Shown here: one piece after another, positions 50,001 through 64,000 of the stretch
Position numbering within the stretch: the stretch's first letter is position 1
Layout of the letters: every line of letters begins with the position of its first letter
Assembly: GCA_009760855.2 (NCBI GenBank)
Contig: WPIO01000010.1
Coordinates: 4,508,501 to 4,572,500, forward strand
Source: Cristatella mucedo
Taxonomy: Eukaryota; Bryozoa; Phylactolaemata; Cristatellidae
Length of the DNA: 64,000 nucleotides
Direction: 5' to 3'
The notes under the pieces: model-generated
What the model saw: only the letters and a program-made list of their open reading frames with translations
Told to the model about the DNA's origin: nothing
Databases searched by the model: none
Translations under genes and position numbers: made by a program

Positions 50001-53000
50001 CTTCTTAAAAACTGCATGCGGTCTGCGATCTGAGCAGCCATCCAGTTAAGCTTCGGCAAGCTGGGGGTTCTCACACGCTGCGCCAATGTCAAGTAGCTTG
50101 ACATCTAATTCGACAGCTTCAACAAAGTAAAACCTTTTTCGTGATCAGTCTATGTAACAGGGTGGCAACATACTAAGTCAGTGTGTCTATTTGCTGGCTT
50201 TTTTTATTTGGGGCTAAAGCCTCTCACGAATCAACAAAAGAAGATAAATTTAGGAAGAAACTCGGCGTAGCCAAGGCGTAGTATAGACAAGAAAAAATTC
50301 AATAGAAGTACTAAAGATTGTTTATAAAAATAAGAAGAACGATACATTTGTAAAGTGCCATCGGAGAACTTAATCTCTTTCAAGGCACTTTTGCATAAGC
50401 TTTTTCGACAGGCTCGACTGGTAGTTTAAAATACCGCGTGAAGATACGAATATTGAGCCGAATTAATGCTGCTACGAAACTTAAAGTGATTTAAGTAATT
50501 CCAAGTTAATCGAAAAAGGCACTTTATTTTACGTCTTGCCAGCCTTTTTTCCAAAACAACTCTCTGAGCCTTTTTTACTGACGTACCTGCAGCGAATGAA
50601 ATTCGTAATAAATGCAGAACAGCTGAAAACCATTATTTTTCCGAGCTAACGGCTCGCTCGGTTGGATTTGGCTTTTAGGATTAGGCTTTGAGCTTCGGTT
50701 TTCTCCGCATAAGCGTCGCAACCAGTTGCCCTTGTTTTTCTAGTTTAATACCCGATTATGTGAGAGAATGCATACATCACCCTGACACTACCAGCGAGAG
50801 GCTACAATCGGTCACCCAGTCATGAATTGCAGATCGAAGTGACAGGTGCAGTAAGGAATCGATTAAGCGCTCTTCGTCTCAACTTGGACAGAAGCCGAAC
50901 CGGGTCGGCTATCTTGTACGACCGCGACCAGTCTGGCGGTGCAAACAACGAGCAGAAGCAGAAGCAGAGCAAGAACGAATTGCAGCAAACACCAAGCGGC
51001 AGAGACTCGTCACGGCGTTACTCGACCACCACACGACTGGGAGACTCCTGAAGTCTCCCACCCGCAGAGCCCCCTCCTCAGGCACTGTTAGGTAAGACTA
51101 GGTTGCTCAGTCCTGTTGATCTGTATACTTTATGTTGCGTATATTTTCGGAATTTTGCACTCCCACTGGCTGAGAGTCCGTCTTGGAGGCTTCTTTAAAT
51201 CCCAGGCAGGGATATGACGTCAGCGTCCCGCTGCCTCTGTGTAACGCGGGAATAGCATTTCCGGCATACCGGAAATTGCCGTCCTAAATATAGCCCACAT
51301 CCCCAGAACAGCCGTCTGGAAAATTTGAGTTGGCATCCTTTCGCTTTTGCGAGGCCCAGCAACTCCTTCCTGGCATACCGGAAATCGTCATTCCGATGAC
51401 AAACCGCAGCGCAAGACACGCATTGAGCTCGACGATTGGCAAAAGCAAGCGGCAGTATCGGGATGGGGGTGTGCACTGATCTGGACCAGCATCCGGCGTT
51501 GGCGCTGTTGCTGAAGGTTATGTACTCTACGGGGCCCTCGGTCAAGGCGTTATGAGGAAGGTCTATGAAACACCAAAAGCTCAGTTTCAAGAGACTTCGA
51601 GCCCTTGACGCGTTGAAATGGTTGCGCCGGGATACCAGAAATAGGAAAATGCAAAGTGAAACTAGCTTTAAAAACCGTATTGCAGGCTCTCCTCGAAATC
51701 TTACCCTAGCGAAGTGCGCGGTCTTCGCAGCGGCCGTCGGACTACAGATGAGATTTTTGAAATCTTACAAAAGGCGAGCTTCGTGCGCTTGCCTTCACCA
51801 ACGAGCGTGTTTCTTTTTGAATCCTTCTGCGGGCTGTTTCAATATGATTATCGCTCGTCGTCTTGGTGGAGAATAAGCTTTCAACATAGGCGTCCGGAGG
51901 GAACGGTGGGGTCTGGTCCCTTCGGATCGAACCATGAGGAGCGCTTTGACCCAGACAAGCCGTCCGATCAAAAAGCCCTGCAGTTTCTGGGAGTAACCAC
52001 TTCGGGCCAGTCTAGGACGAAGCTTACGTCAGTAAAGTATGCCCTCAGCTGTAAGCACGTGACTTACCAGCTCTTCTGTCGATGATGTTCACCTGCCGAT
52101 GAACGGAAAAAATGACCTCCGGCTTTCAGCGAAATACAGGTGAAATAGCTAGGCAGTAAATGTACTGTTTCGCCAAATTTTGACAATATTTCGCTCATTG
52201 TTCACATACCCGTAGTAATAATAATGCGCTTGACAAAGCCCCCTGAGAGAACTCAATCTTTTTCTTGGCGCTTTACATCTGCTGCAAAGGACCCGTGGGA
52301 CTAACCTAGGGGTAAGGTGCCCCTACTTCACTACCCAGGCTGTGGGTCGTGCAGCAGGCAATGCTTAATTTTTGTTGCAAACTGCAGTTATAGCCATTAA
52401 AACTCTTTCTGCCGCAATCTAAATAAGGCTTTTGAATCAGTTAGCCTGTACTTTACTCATATCCGGTACCAATCCGCAGGAGGAAGTCGCTACAAGTCAA
52501 GATCACCATAGTAATCTCTTCATTCACCTACCCCTCCCCCCCCCCACGGACAGCATCTGCTCCAATGTGAGACCATTTCAAGTCGGAGGACCCAACTTGG
52601 TTATTTCGCAAACCTCAGCAACTGCCTGCAGCCAGCACTAACAGATCCGAGATCAGCCCTGGGTCTGATCGTATAGGTAAGGTGTTTGAGACCGACAGTA
52701 GTCAATCTAGTATTGCCCAAATTGGAAAATTGATTTGATCGCCGCTCACGTTTTTCTGCCGCTATACAAATGAGGCTTTTAAACATGTCGACCTTTTTTA
52801 AAAGACTAGTGCTTTGCCTTTAGTAAATCTGCACCCTCGAATGTATTTTCTACCTCGAGTCAACCGTGAGATAGAGACGCACTAATAAGCAAAGGAAAAT
52901 GCAACCAAGGCACCTAAACGCTGGCAGCTAACTATGGGCCTTAAAAGCTTGGCTTCGTCTTAAAGTTATTGCGGATTTCTGAACTGCGACCAATGAATAA

Positions 53001-56000
53001 GATTTATCCTAATCTACTGCTTAGGTCTCTTATAAGTGCAGCCGATGCGGTCATTGGCCCGTTCCTGTTCAGCCGCCACCCTGTAGCGAGTTAGCGTACA
53101 GCTTCGACGATTGCACAGGTCGAGTCACGCCACGCTTTTCAAGGTGCCGTGCTTTTGAAGTGCCTACGATTGGTCATTTGTTCAGCCTAGCCTGAGTTTT
53201 GGCTAAGAATTAGAACCGCACCGTTAACAACGGGGCTTCCGCATCCGGTCCGAGCAAGGCCGTAAACGAAGAGCTCTTAACGGCGCTAGTCTCAGCCGAC
53301 GCGCGACAAATACCGGCTACACCTGAGCCTTGGTAGTGAGGCTAGCTACTTGTAGGTGACGCATCGACGCACGCAGGTACACCGGCAGTAGCAGGAACAC
53401 GGCAGCGACGAAGAGCGATCATACCTTGACATATCGAGTCCGTATCCATAAGATGGACCAGTCTTTGACAGTAGCGGATGGTTACAGGCATTTAACAGCT
53501 GCCACGACGTACATCAACGGCTCTGTGGCCAAGAACTTGAATCAGCTCCAACGCCGATGCCGAGCCTGGAATTCCAGCTGCGAGTCTATCTCAGGATTCC
53601 GGCTTTTTTATACGGCCTTGGCAACAAACCATCGTAGAATGCATGCTGACCCTGTGCATGTCACCTCTAACCATGTCATGCTTGTTGTAATACAACATGC
53701 TCCCGCTAATCGTGCGATCATGTTTTGTTTGCAGCAATTTTTAAATACCTAAAAATAGATCAAGTTCTTTGAAGGCGATATTATTCTTATTATTACTATT
53801 ATTTCATAATACCAAATAATTATTGTGCTCCGTAATCCGACTGTTTTAGCTGGCGCCGCTTTTTCAGTGCTTAGCTTCTGAGTCTTTGTGAAGTCTTTCC
53901 TAAGTCTAAGACTACTCCAATCTTGGTGACATATGCACCGGAGACTCAAGCAGGACAGACGCAGAAAGGAAGCAAGACTCTCCGCGTAAACGCGGCTCTA
54001 ACGAGTCAAAGCAAGTTGGGGAAGCCCACGCGTGACCTGCCGCCGTCCTTGGCTAGCAGTGAGAGGCTGGCATGTACAGGTGCTAGCCTAGGCCTTCACC
54101 GACGGTTGCATCTTGACTGCCGCTTGCTCGGCTATCATCTGCGTACATGCGCAAACTGGAGCAGCTTCTATGACTCTTTAGCCATTATTCGAGACCCCAA
54201 GCGTTACGAGCGTGCTGTAGCGGCTCCGGAACTTTTTATCGCTCGCCGCCCACGCCACGAAAGCCGCGGATGTGCTTTTACTTCCTGACGCTTGCCGTTA
54301 ACGGGGGGGGGGGGGGTTCCCCACGAATAAGTGTGATACGCTGCAGTACAGCTGTCATTTCTGCAGTAGGCGTCGCAAAACTGCATTTTCAATTCCAATT
54401 TATACCCAATGATGTTCCAGGTTTGCCCACCGAATTTCATGCGATTTCGCATGCGCGTTCTTACGCCTTGACCTCCAATGGCCCGGTCCAGCGAGCCTTC
54501 CTAAATATTTGAAGTGTGCTAATACTGCTATTTCCATAATAAGCATCGCAAAACTATAGTTTTGATTCCGCGTTATCGGAAATGGTGTTTCGGGTTTACC
54601 CACCAAATTTCATACGATTTCGCGTACGCCCTCTCGTGAGATAGTCTCCGACGGCCCGGCTCGGTGAGCCCCCAATATTTATGAACTGCAATACTGCTGC
54701 TATTTCCACAGCAGGTTTTGCGCAACTCAGTTTTCATTCCACTCTATAGAGAATAGTGTTCTGGGTTTAGCTGCGAAATTCAACGCCGTTGCGCATGCGC
54801 GTTCGAATGCAACTACTAATGCAACTCAATTGGCCCGACCCAGCGAGCCGCCCTAAATACATAATATAAAATATAATTCATTTGTATAGCGCCCCAAGAG
54901 AACTTTATCTCTATTCAGGCGCTTCACATATGCCTCGGGGCTCATGCCCACGACTTCAGTCGGACCTCGGTCGCGGTGAGCACCTTAACCGCTAGACCAA
55001 ACCAGCTCGGCAGAGCCGCCATTCCGACTTCGTGCAGCTACTTTTTCGGTTCTACATTAGAGAAAACGTCTTTCGGATTTACCCATCAAATTTAATGCGA
55101 TAGCGCATGCGTTTTCTCGCACGATTGGACCTTCGATAGCCCGGCACAGCTGGTCACCGTATATTGTTTAGCTGCAACACAGTTGCCATTAACAATATAA
55201 TTGTTGGGCAGATACGATTTTAAGCTGATATTACTTGCACCCTTTGTTTCAGAGTAACCACAAGTTTATAGCACCTACTTACACAACTTTCTTTTAACTC
55301 ACGCGGCGTCCACAGAGTTGCAAGTCACGTGCCTGTTGACCTTTTCTTCAGGATTTAAGTGCTGCGCCAACAATTACTATCTGGAAGATAATTCCTTACT
55401 TTATATTCCTTACAACAAGGACTCCGCCTCAATTTGACGATGAGTTTATTCATATTTTCGCCTCGTACAGGCATATATTGATATCCCAGTGCTTTACTGC
55501 GTTGTGAGCTTTTGCAGGGGCAGCGGGCTTTCAGTTTACCACCCGTCTGAGGCACTTACAGGTATATATTACTGTAAATGTAGCCTGAGTGTAAATTCAA
55601 TGCAAAGAGTTTCTTGGCCAGTGTAATTTACATTCAACTCATCGCGGAAGTCTCCATCTTAAGTAAGTTGTTACTAGCAGTTCTGGAGTACATGGCACAC
55701 GGTAAGGCAAGGCGTCAATAGCGTTCGAGCCGAGCGTAACAATAATAATAATGATACATATATTGATATAGCACCCTCATGGAACTCAATCTCTTTATAG
55801 GCACTTTACATTTTCTGCAAAGAAAGCAAGAACGAATTGTTACTGGTAGCATGCTCAATGACAACAACCACAGCTAAAGGCGACATGCGCAGGCTCAGCA
55901 TGCTGTGTATGGTTCGGTGAGCCGTGATGGCACACTAGGTAAGGCTGTTGCTTTCACGACCTCGGCCCCGAGGTCGTGGGTTCGATTCCTGCGGTGGGCT

Positions 56001-59000
56001 ATTCTTTATCGCCACTGCAAGCGGTGGTGATATCCGTAAAGGCTCTTCTGTCGCTATACAAAAAGAGGCTGTTTAATCAGCTAGGATTTATTTATTTATG
56101 GTTAGTGGTAGCATGCTCAGCGTCAGCACGCTTAAGCACATAAAGGTCCAATCACAGGGACCTGCTAAATGCTGTGATAAATAGATGTATTTTTAGTTTA
56201 TTTTTAAATGTGGTCGACTCAGGGGGATGTCATGACGCAAGTCGGAAGTGAGCTCCAGTCTTTGGGAGCATACGAACTAAAGGCACGGTCTCCAAAGGAT
56301 TTGTGGCTCGTACGAGGTATAGGTAAACGGTGAGTAAACGATTAGATTTCGAGAAGCAAGTGGTACGATGCTTAGCCTGGTAGGGGATTAGATCTGATAA
56401 GTAGGTTGGAGCCACAAAATAAGGGACCTAAAAGTGAGTGACACAACCTTGAAGTCGATGCGTTGCTTGACTGGAAGCCACTACAGGTCAGCGAGAAGTG
56501 GTGTGATGTGGCAACTACGACGCTCATGACAGACAAGCCTAGCTGCAGAGCTTTGCACTAGCTGTAAGTGCCAAATTGCACATGTCGGTAGACCAGCAAG
56601 CAGTGAGTTACAGAAGTCCAGATGGGATTTCGCAAATGCATGGACCAATTTAGATGTGGTATCCTTGTCTAACCAAGTCCGAATTGTATCAATGTTATGT
56701 AGCTAAAAGTAGACAGACTTGACTGTGAAGCTGATGCGATCGTCTAATGAAAGGTCACTTTAGAACACGTTATCTAGATTTTTTGGAGATTCAGCAGGAG
56801 ATATGCTGGTGGAGCCGATGTTGATCGTTGACCTTTCCAATTTCGGAATCACACTTGATTTGCCCATAAATAGTAAGTTGGTTTAATCATCATTCAATTT
56901 AACGAAGTTTGCTGCCGTCCATGTGCAGATGTCATCAATACATGCAGAGAAGGAATTCGGAGAATTCAAAGTGCTGGACGGCTGGGAGGGATCAAGGCAA
57001 AGGTACAGCTGAGCGTCATCTGCATAGAAGTGAAAGCCAGATTGTGCTTGGCAATCACATCGGCTAGAGGGACAGTATAAACCGAGAAAAAAAGGGACCA
57101 AGCACAGTTATTCGAATGACCTTTGTTCATTTACATCAATACTCATGAGTCTGTGACTGAGATAGGACCTGAACCATTGCAATTCAGTGCCAGTGATGCC
57201 CAGGCATGATGAGAGGACCTCAAGAAGGACTTGGTGATCGATAGCATCAACAGCTGCCGAAAGACCTGAAAAACAAGTAGAGATACTCTACCCAAGTCTG
57301 CATTCCTAAGTAGGTCGTTATACACCCGAAGCAATGCTAACTCTGTGGAGTGATTTGCTCTAAAACCAGACTGAAACTTACTAGCAAGGTTTGAAGTTTT
57401 AATATATGAGTTAAGCTGGTCTCCACGACTTGTTCCAATGTCTTTGATAGGAACGATAGAAGGGAGACTGGGCGAAAGTGTGTCAAGTTCTCTGGGTTTA
57501 GTGTAGCTTTCTTGAGTAGTGGCCTACCCAGTCTTTTTGAAAGGCGCTAGGACATTACCTGGGGCTAGTGACATATTAATGATGTTAGTTATGCATGGCA
57601 GCAGCAGATCTATGTATCGTAGAAACAGGACAGTGGAAATGGGGTCCAGAGGACTAGTTGTCTTCTTTGATTGGGATATGAACTTAAGAACGAGATCACT
57701 TGTGACCTCCTTGAAGGTAGAGATTGAGGTGCTGCATTTCATTGAGGGACGCAATTTCAGTGGGGATGCTGCCATCTTAGGGATGTACTCCCTGATCTTG
57801 TCTATCTTGTAGACAAAGAAGCTAGAGAAGCGATCAGCTAGATCATCACAGGGATCAATAGGTAAGGAGCTAACCTGGGAGCGATTAGGGAGATGGTCAT
57901 TCAGATTCAGAGTCATTCAGGGAGATGGTCTACAATGTGTGCCATTCTCCTCATTCTCATCAAAAATCACCTGCGAATTGCAAAATCTGGAGACCTTTGA
58001 CCTCGATACTGTCCTTACAACAATATCTGCTTCGCCTCTGCTGCTCAATCCTCTTTCCGACCTGTCATCATTGGTAGATTGCTACAACACGACACTAGCT
58101 GACATGATCGACGAGTTTGCACCTATGACTAAGGGCACCGTGTGCCCTCGCCCAGACGATCCATGGCTTACCGCATAACTGACTGTCCATCAACAGGCAT
58201 ATGAGGACTGCTGTAGATCGTACCAATCGATCCTAGCAAAGGCCAAGTCTAGCTTCTACAACAACATTGTTGAATCGCAGATGCTCAATCCAAAAATGCT
58301 GGTGTCGACGGTCAACTATCTCCTTTACCCAGAGGTCGGCAAACTTTTCGGACTGCTAGGCCATTTCAGGAGGTCAAAAAGGCACACTGTGCCAGAAGAA
58401 ACCACGCCCACTCTGCCCGGCCGGGAGTGGGCGTAGCCGCTACGCCCACTTTATACGTTAGAAACGCGAGAAGCAAAATCAAGAACAACAACAGTTAGCT
58501 CTCAACTCAAAGCTAAAAGCGGCAGAGAGGCGGCTCGTGCCTCGGAATCTCGTTAGTTGGAATACTCTTAAGTCAAAGTACCTCTGTAGTGAAGGGGAAG
58601 AAAACCGCGACAACTCAATTAGGCTACGGATCCATCAATAAATGACTAGGAGGCCGCGAAGCCTGACTGGAGCACTAGCTAGGCCGCATCGGGCCTAAAG
58701 GCCGGAGTTTTCAGACCTCTGCCTTAACCGCTCCTAGGTTAGCTCCTTACCTAGTGATCCCTATCACCACCAATCGAAAGGCAAAAGCTGCTCAAAATAT
58801 TCTTACTTATTTCAATACTTTGCTCAATACCACAACAAGTGGTCCTTACCAGCGCTCGATGCCTGTTTCACCTTGAATTGCGTCATTCAGCAACATTAAA
58901 CTATCAAATCAATACCGTCTTTGCTGAAAACTTTTCAGTGTCGATTTTCTGAGAAACCTTATCCTGTTTTAGGCAGTTTCATGCAGTCACCGGCTACCAT

Positions 59001-60883
59001 GGGCTATGGAAGTGAACTTCTTTGATCCCAAGTACAAGATCGAGAAACTTCGTCGTAGTCACATAGCTGCAATAACGGAATGGCTGTTCTTTGGCAGCGA
59101 AGTTCCAATGCTAAAAACTCAAACTTGTTTCACCTCGAGGCTGTGCGTCGCTTTGATCAGCACAACTACGCTACAGATTCAGACTCCTGGTTTCACCGTA
59201 TATTTATATTACATATCTATATCATTACATTTGTCTTCATATTTTAGATCTCGTATCGGTCATAAGCCGTTGCCGAAACTGCGGATTGCATAACGAAAAC
59301 GCTTGTCCGTCGAAAGTTGCAAAAACAAAAATTTGGTAACTTGAATAATTTTCTCCATTTGTGGCTCTTTAGCCTATTTCAAGACGTGGCTATATGAAAC
59401 ATCAGCAGTCAGACTGACCTCTGAACTAGGCTCCAAAACGGAATCGAGAGCTCGATTCATCATCATTGGTGCACCTTAATTAAGAGAAATGTTGCTATCA
59501 TTGATAACAACTGGTAAGTGTCTTTAAGGTTGCCTTGCATCATTAAGCATCATCTTAAGCGGCAGCATTCCACCTTATTTGTAATGAGCTCGCCAGAGTT
59601 GCTGGCCGCTGAGCTTCAAGCCGCGACACTAGTCGCATAGTGCTGGCAAGTTCGCAAGACTTTAATCGGCTGAACGTGCTAAAAGCTCCGCACTGCTGTT
59701 GGATTTCGCCATCCGCCTGTCCTCCGCGGAAATACTCGCTGGAGCTCGCCGATATAGCTTAGTGAGCTCCTTTGCATGGACTAGTAGCTCTTCACTACCG
59801 AGATCGTCGGTTCGAATCTTGCAGCGGGCGATCCTTTATTGCCAAATGGAAGCGACAGTGTTAGCCGTCGAGGCTCTTCTGCCGCTAGACAAACGAGGCT
59901 GCTGTTAAATCAGCTAAGTAGTAGTAGCGGTAGTAGCAGCCGCAGCAGCTACTACGTAGTGGGCGTGGTCGCCGAAGCAGCAGCGAGCTGTCGCTCGCTC
60001 GAAAGGCCGAAAGCTTCTTGGCGCGTGGTTGGCAGGCTGAAATGCAAGCAGCGCTAGCAGCAGCAGCAGGTGAGGAAAGGAAAAGCAATCACCGGCGCTT
60101 TTCGCATACCGCTGTGAGCTTCGCAGCCAGCGGTGGCTGGTGTTGAGGGCATTGCAACAGCCAACATTTTTCGCTCCCAGTGCACTGCTCTATGACGCAG
60201 ATGTCAGTAGGGCAACACTTTAAAGTCGCTAGCTAGAGACCTGCACGCAGGCAAGCGCACTCAAATGGCAGGCCGTTTCGTCGAATTTGGGCCACTTACC
60301 GGATCTATAAAGCGATACCCTAAGAAGCATCCGGCTGAGCCCTTAATTAAGAGACGGGGGGGGCACGTGCACTCTTAGCAAGCGGCTCGCTAACGAATCC
60401 CAGAGCGCCCAGCACAGTCGCATGCACCGTGCCGCTAAGAGATAAGACGACATGAAACGACAGGGTCCGGCAGGGACCGGGGCTGGAAGTAGAAACCAAA
60501 CGCACTCGAAAGACGCCGGCTCAGCTCTGCTTGAGGGGAGCAATCGGGACGCCTCGGCAATTGGCTCGCTACTGCCTGGCTCTCTCTGCGTCTCTTCGTC
60601 CTTCTCGCGTGCGACGCCGTGCGAGTACTACGAGGTTGCTAGGGCCAGTGCAAGCAGTCTGCGGCACGCCACGGTGCCGAGAAGTCAGTGGCAGAAGCAG
60701 TGGAACCCTGAGGTAGCCCATATTTCATAGGTTCTTGGGGTGATCTTTGTTCATTTACGTGAACACTCAGGAATCTTTTCGACCGGTTCTTTGGACCTTG
60801 CGTACTGTTAAAAACACCGTCCGTAGACACTCTGCGACATCGTTTCTCTGCTCGCCTTGAGCACGCAAAAACCGTGCCATCAC

Positions 60884-60918
<35 letters not shown>

Positions 60919-61604
60919 CGCTCTATTCCTTTGAATGGTACGTGCGAGGTGCCGTGAAGTAATGTGCGAAATCAATGTGGAAATTCTTTAGACCATCATT
61001 TCGTGCTGCAAGTCGAGGAGCCGCCCGCTGATTTTCTGAACAAAAATTTTTGTGATCCCACGGAACGGTTATCCCTGCCACGATGTCAGAACTTTGGTCG
61101 CTCGATCAAAGCTCTCTTCGCATTGTTCGCCCAGAATGCCGAAACGCACTTTAGCATGTGACCTACGTCAAACACGCAAAGTTTCAGCGTTTTTATCCCT
61201 GTGAAAGTCAGGAATCGAAAGAAAATGTAGTCTCTTCTAATAGAACGCGTCAAATTATTGACCCTTTCTTCTAAAATTAGATTAGTGTGAACCTGTAGCA
61301 GTCCCGACTTCTCAAATATTAGGTCGAGTAACTTTTAGTTATCCTTAGCTGGCGTACCTACTTTATCTTCTAAATATTTGATATGATTATTAACTGCATC
61401 TCTACATATTTCCTGATAGTTTATTATCTTAAATGTGCTTCAAGAGCTTTGTAGCGACAATTTATTTAGGAATTTTTGGTGTAAAAGAAACACTGTGCGG
61501 CGTTGGCGAGATGACTTATTAAAGCGAATATGCGCTAGCACGTGAAAACGCTCCGGTTGTGTACTTTTCTCAGTATTATTCTTGTTTAAGCTGGATGGAT
61601 TGAC

Positions 61605-61656
<52 letters not shown>

Positions 61657-64000
61657 CATATATATATATATAAGCAAAGAACGATCGTCTCAGGAATAAC
61701 TTTTCGAGTAGCTAGTTATTTCCGGAGAGAAGGTCGTCAGCCGGCCGGTGAACCCGATTTGCACTAGAAAACCTCTAACGACCGGCATTAAATATTTTTG
61801 TTACCTTGAATCGCCGAGTGTAGTAATTATGCCTTGAAACCACAATTGCACGAACCTTAACTTTGGAGATGGCAGGTTCGAAATTGCATCATACTTCAAA
61901 TTTTCGTGGCAGCTCGCTGGCCGGGCCGTTGGCGGCCATTTAATTAGAATTCGCAGACGTAATCGCACAAAATTTCGTGAGTTAACTCGGAATAACGTTC
62001 TTTATAACGTTATCTAAAAACCAAAATTGCGCGTCGCTAACTGTTGGAGTGACAGCTCTAGTTCAGTTTAAATATTCAGGACGTTTTGCTGGGTTGGGCA
62101 GTCGGCCTTGGCTCGAGAACGCGAATGCGCAATCCCAAAATGTGGTGGCTACACCCAGAACACTTGTTCTCTATAATTTGAAATCAGAGCCGCAGTTTCG
62201 CGAAGCTTACTGGGGAAATTCCAGCAGCATCGTAGTCCAAAAATTCAGAGCGGCCGGGCCGGGCCGGGCCATTGGTGACCGACGCAAGAGTACGAGCTTT
62301 CGAAATAGCGTGAAATTTTCTGGTTTAACTCGGAACACCGGTCTGCTATAAGTTGGAATCAAGTAGTTTGCGTGACGCCTATTGTAAAAATGGCAGCTGT
62401 ATCGTAGTTATTCGCGAGACCCGGTTACCTGTTGAGCTAGCGCCTCGAAGCGAAGCCGATCGATCCTAGTTGTAGCAACGAGACGCGAAGGTGTGCCGAC
62501 AGTGGTAGAGCACGTGACAGCAATGTATAACGCCCCTGCTAGAATAACTATAATAATAATAATAATGCACTTGATAAAGCGCCCTCAGAGAACTCAATCT
62601 CTTTCTAGGCGCTTTACATTTGCTGCAAAGGGAAACGCGATTGAATGGTGAGTAATATCATGCTTGATAAACAACATGAATAACATGGCTAGGAGTGACA
62701 TGCACTGGGTCAGCATGCATGTGTGGGTAGTGGCAGCATGCACAGTATCAGCACGCATAAGCACACAATAGGTGTGTTTTTAGGTTCTTTTTAAATGTGG
62801 TCAAGCCAGGGGATGTTCTGACGAAAGTCGGTAATGAGTTCCAGGCTTGGGGAGAATACGAACTAAATGCACGGTCTCTAAAGGATTTGAGGTTTGTACG
62901 AGGTATTGGACTGTTGGATTCCGAAAAGCAGGTGGTACGATGCTTGGCCTAGTGGGGGAGCAGATCTAAGAGAAAGGCTGTAGCCAAAGAATGAAGGGAC
63001 CTAAAAGTGAGCGACAAAACCTTGAAGTCGATCCGTTGATTGACAGGGAGCCAGAGAACTCATTCGGAGGAAATCACATGCCTATGATGGAAAGTGGACC
63101 ATCACATAGGTCAGAGCAGTAAATCCGGCTAATTAGACCAATAACTTGATTACGTGATCGCTATACAATCCTCCAGACATAACCTTACCTAGAGCCTCTG
63201 AGCGGAATTTTACATCCAAGTCGAACCACCGAAAGCACGTGTACTGAGTCAAGTAACTGTCAGTAAGCTAAGAATTCCGCAAGTTCAAGCTGCGTAATAC
63301 CCACATAATCTTTGTAGAGTTACAGCTGGAGATACATTACATTACACAACACAGAGTGACTAAGGAACTCAATCTTTCGTTCTCATTACTCGGGACACTA
63401 GAATCATAATCCAGTTTTCTGCTGTAAGCCTTGCAAAGAAGGACGAATAGGACAAGTCAGAGAAAGGAATAGTCAGAGAAAGGCAGCGGTCCAACACTTT
63501 GAATGCAATAGACTTTGTTACGGAAACGATCACGTTGATTACCGAGATAACCAAGTATTTTGGCATTCCACAATTGAGATTGGTGCTCTTGGCTCAAATA
63601 TGCAGCTAGTGAGTTAGCATTTTATTTAATAATTCGTAAGTCATTATTTAAAGGCAAGGCATATTTCACCCACCCCTATGATGATTTGGTGATGACGTTA
63701 TCATTATGCAATCCTTCTTCAGCTGCTCAGCCAATCAAAGGATCTCTTGAAAAACTGTGTTTTAGTGCCCGCCACTGACATGCCTGATCTGCCCACCAGT
63801 GGTTGTTCCTAGTGCACTTTAAAACGTGAAGAATTTCGGCTAAGACACAATGTCCATGTCCAAATGGCATGTCCAAAGTGCTGTGCGAAAAAAGCTCTCA
63901 CTTCAGTAATCGCAGTCATTTATAGCCATACCAATAACAAAATTATGTACAGACATCGTGGCAGTAAGCGGCAGGCCAATTGACCAGCTGTGTAACACGG

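Overview
The window looks like repeat-rich nuclear DNA from an invertebrate-like metazoan. Evidence for this is the spliced host genes with GT-AG introns, no operons or ribosome-binding sites, many L2-clade LINE copies with (ATT)n tails, tRNA-derived SINEs, hAT transposons and LTR retroelement fossils. The species cannot be named from the sequence; most six-frame open frames are chance or lie in repeats.

Two host genes are well supported and converge tail to tail in the middle. On the + strand (30653-35031) lies a complete four-exon DNAJC12-type J-domain co-chaperone of 166 aa, with an HPDK motif, a matching C-terminal Asn-Tyr-x-Ile end and a polyadenylation signal at 35186. On the - strand (44001-37813) lie the last two coding exons of a MARCHF1/8-type membrane RING-CH ubiquitin ligase: the C4HC3 domain (43705-44001) and the two membrane segments plus tail (37813-38304), split by a 5.4 kb intron. 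Its N-terminal exon(s) were not found.

Everything else is mainly mobile DNA. Region by region: 1-2.0 kb, a broken Ty3/gypsy-type pol; 2.2-5.0 kb, nested minus-strand L2 copies and a SINE; 6.2-8.7 kb, an unclassified repeat followed by a decayed hAT transposon hit by a SINE; 9.7-12.6 kb, an L2 copy split by a 1.9 kb LTR element with 5-bp target duplication; 15.2 kb, a related solo LTR; 17-29 kb, a series of L2 copies including a near-full one (19.8-23.3 kb); 30-35 kb, DNAJC12; 36-44 kb, a candidate DNA element, MARCHF, other LINE remnants and a 232-bp tandem duplication; 44-53 kb, mostly unassigned sequence; 53-55 and 61.8-62.5 kb, an unclassified family of about 170-190 bp monomers; 55.7-58.8 kb, an L2 insertion with a 5' inversion, itself hit by a SINE and a hAT-type MITE; 62.5-63 kb, a last L2 3' end.

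Two SINE families are present. One (SINE-B here) ends with the same hairpin tail as the L2 elements, so L2 probably supplied the machinery that mobilised it. The other (SINE-A) has its own body, a (TTTA)n tail and an unusually long perfect inverted repeat in its tRNA-like head. I see no CRISPR array, rRNA gene or convincing functional tRNA gene.
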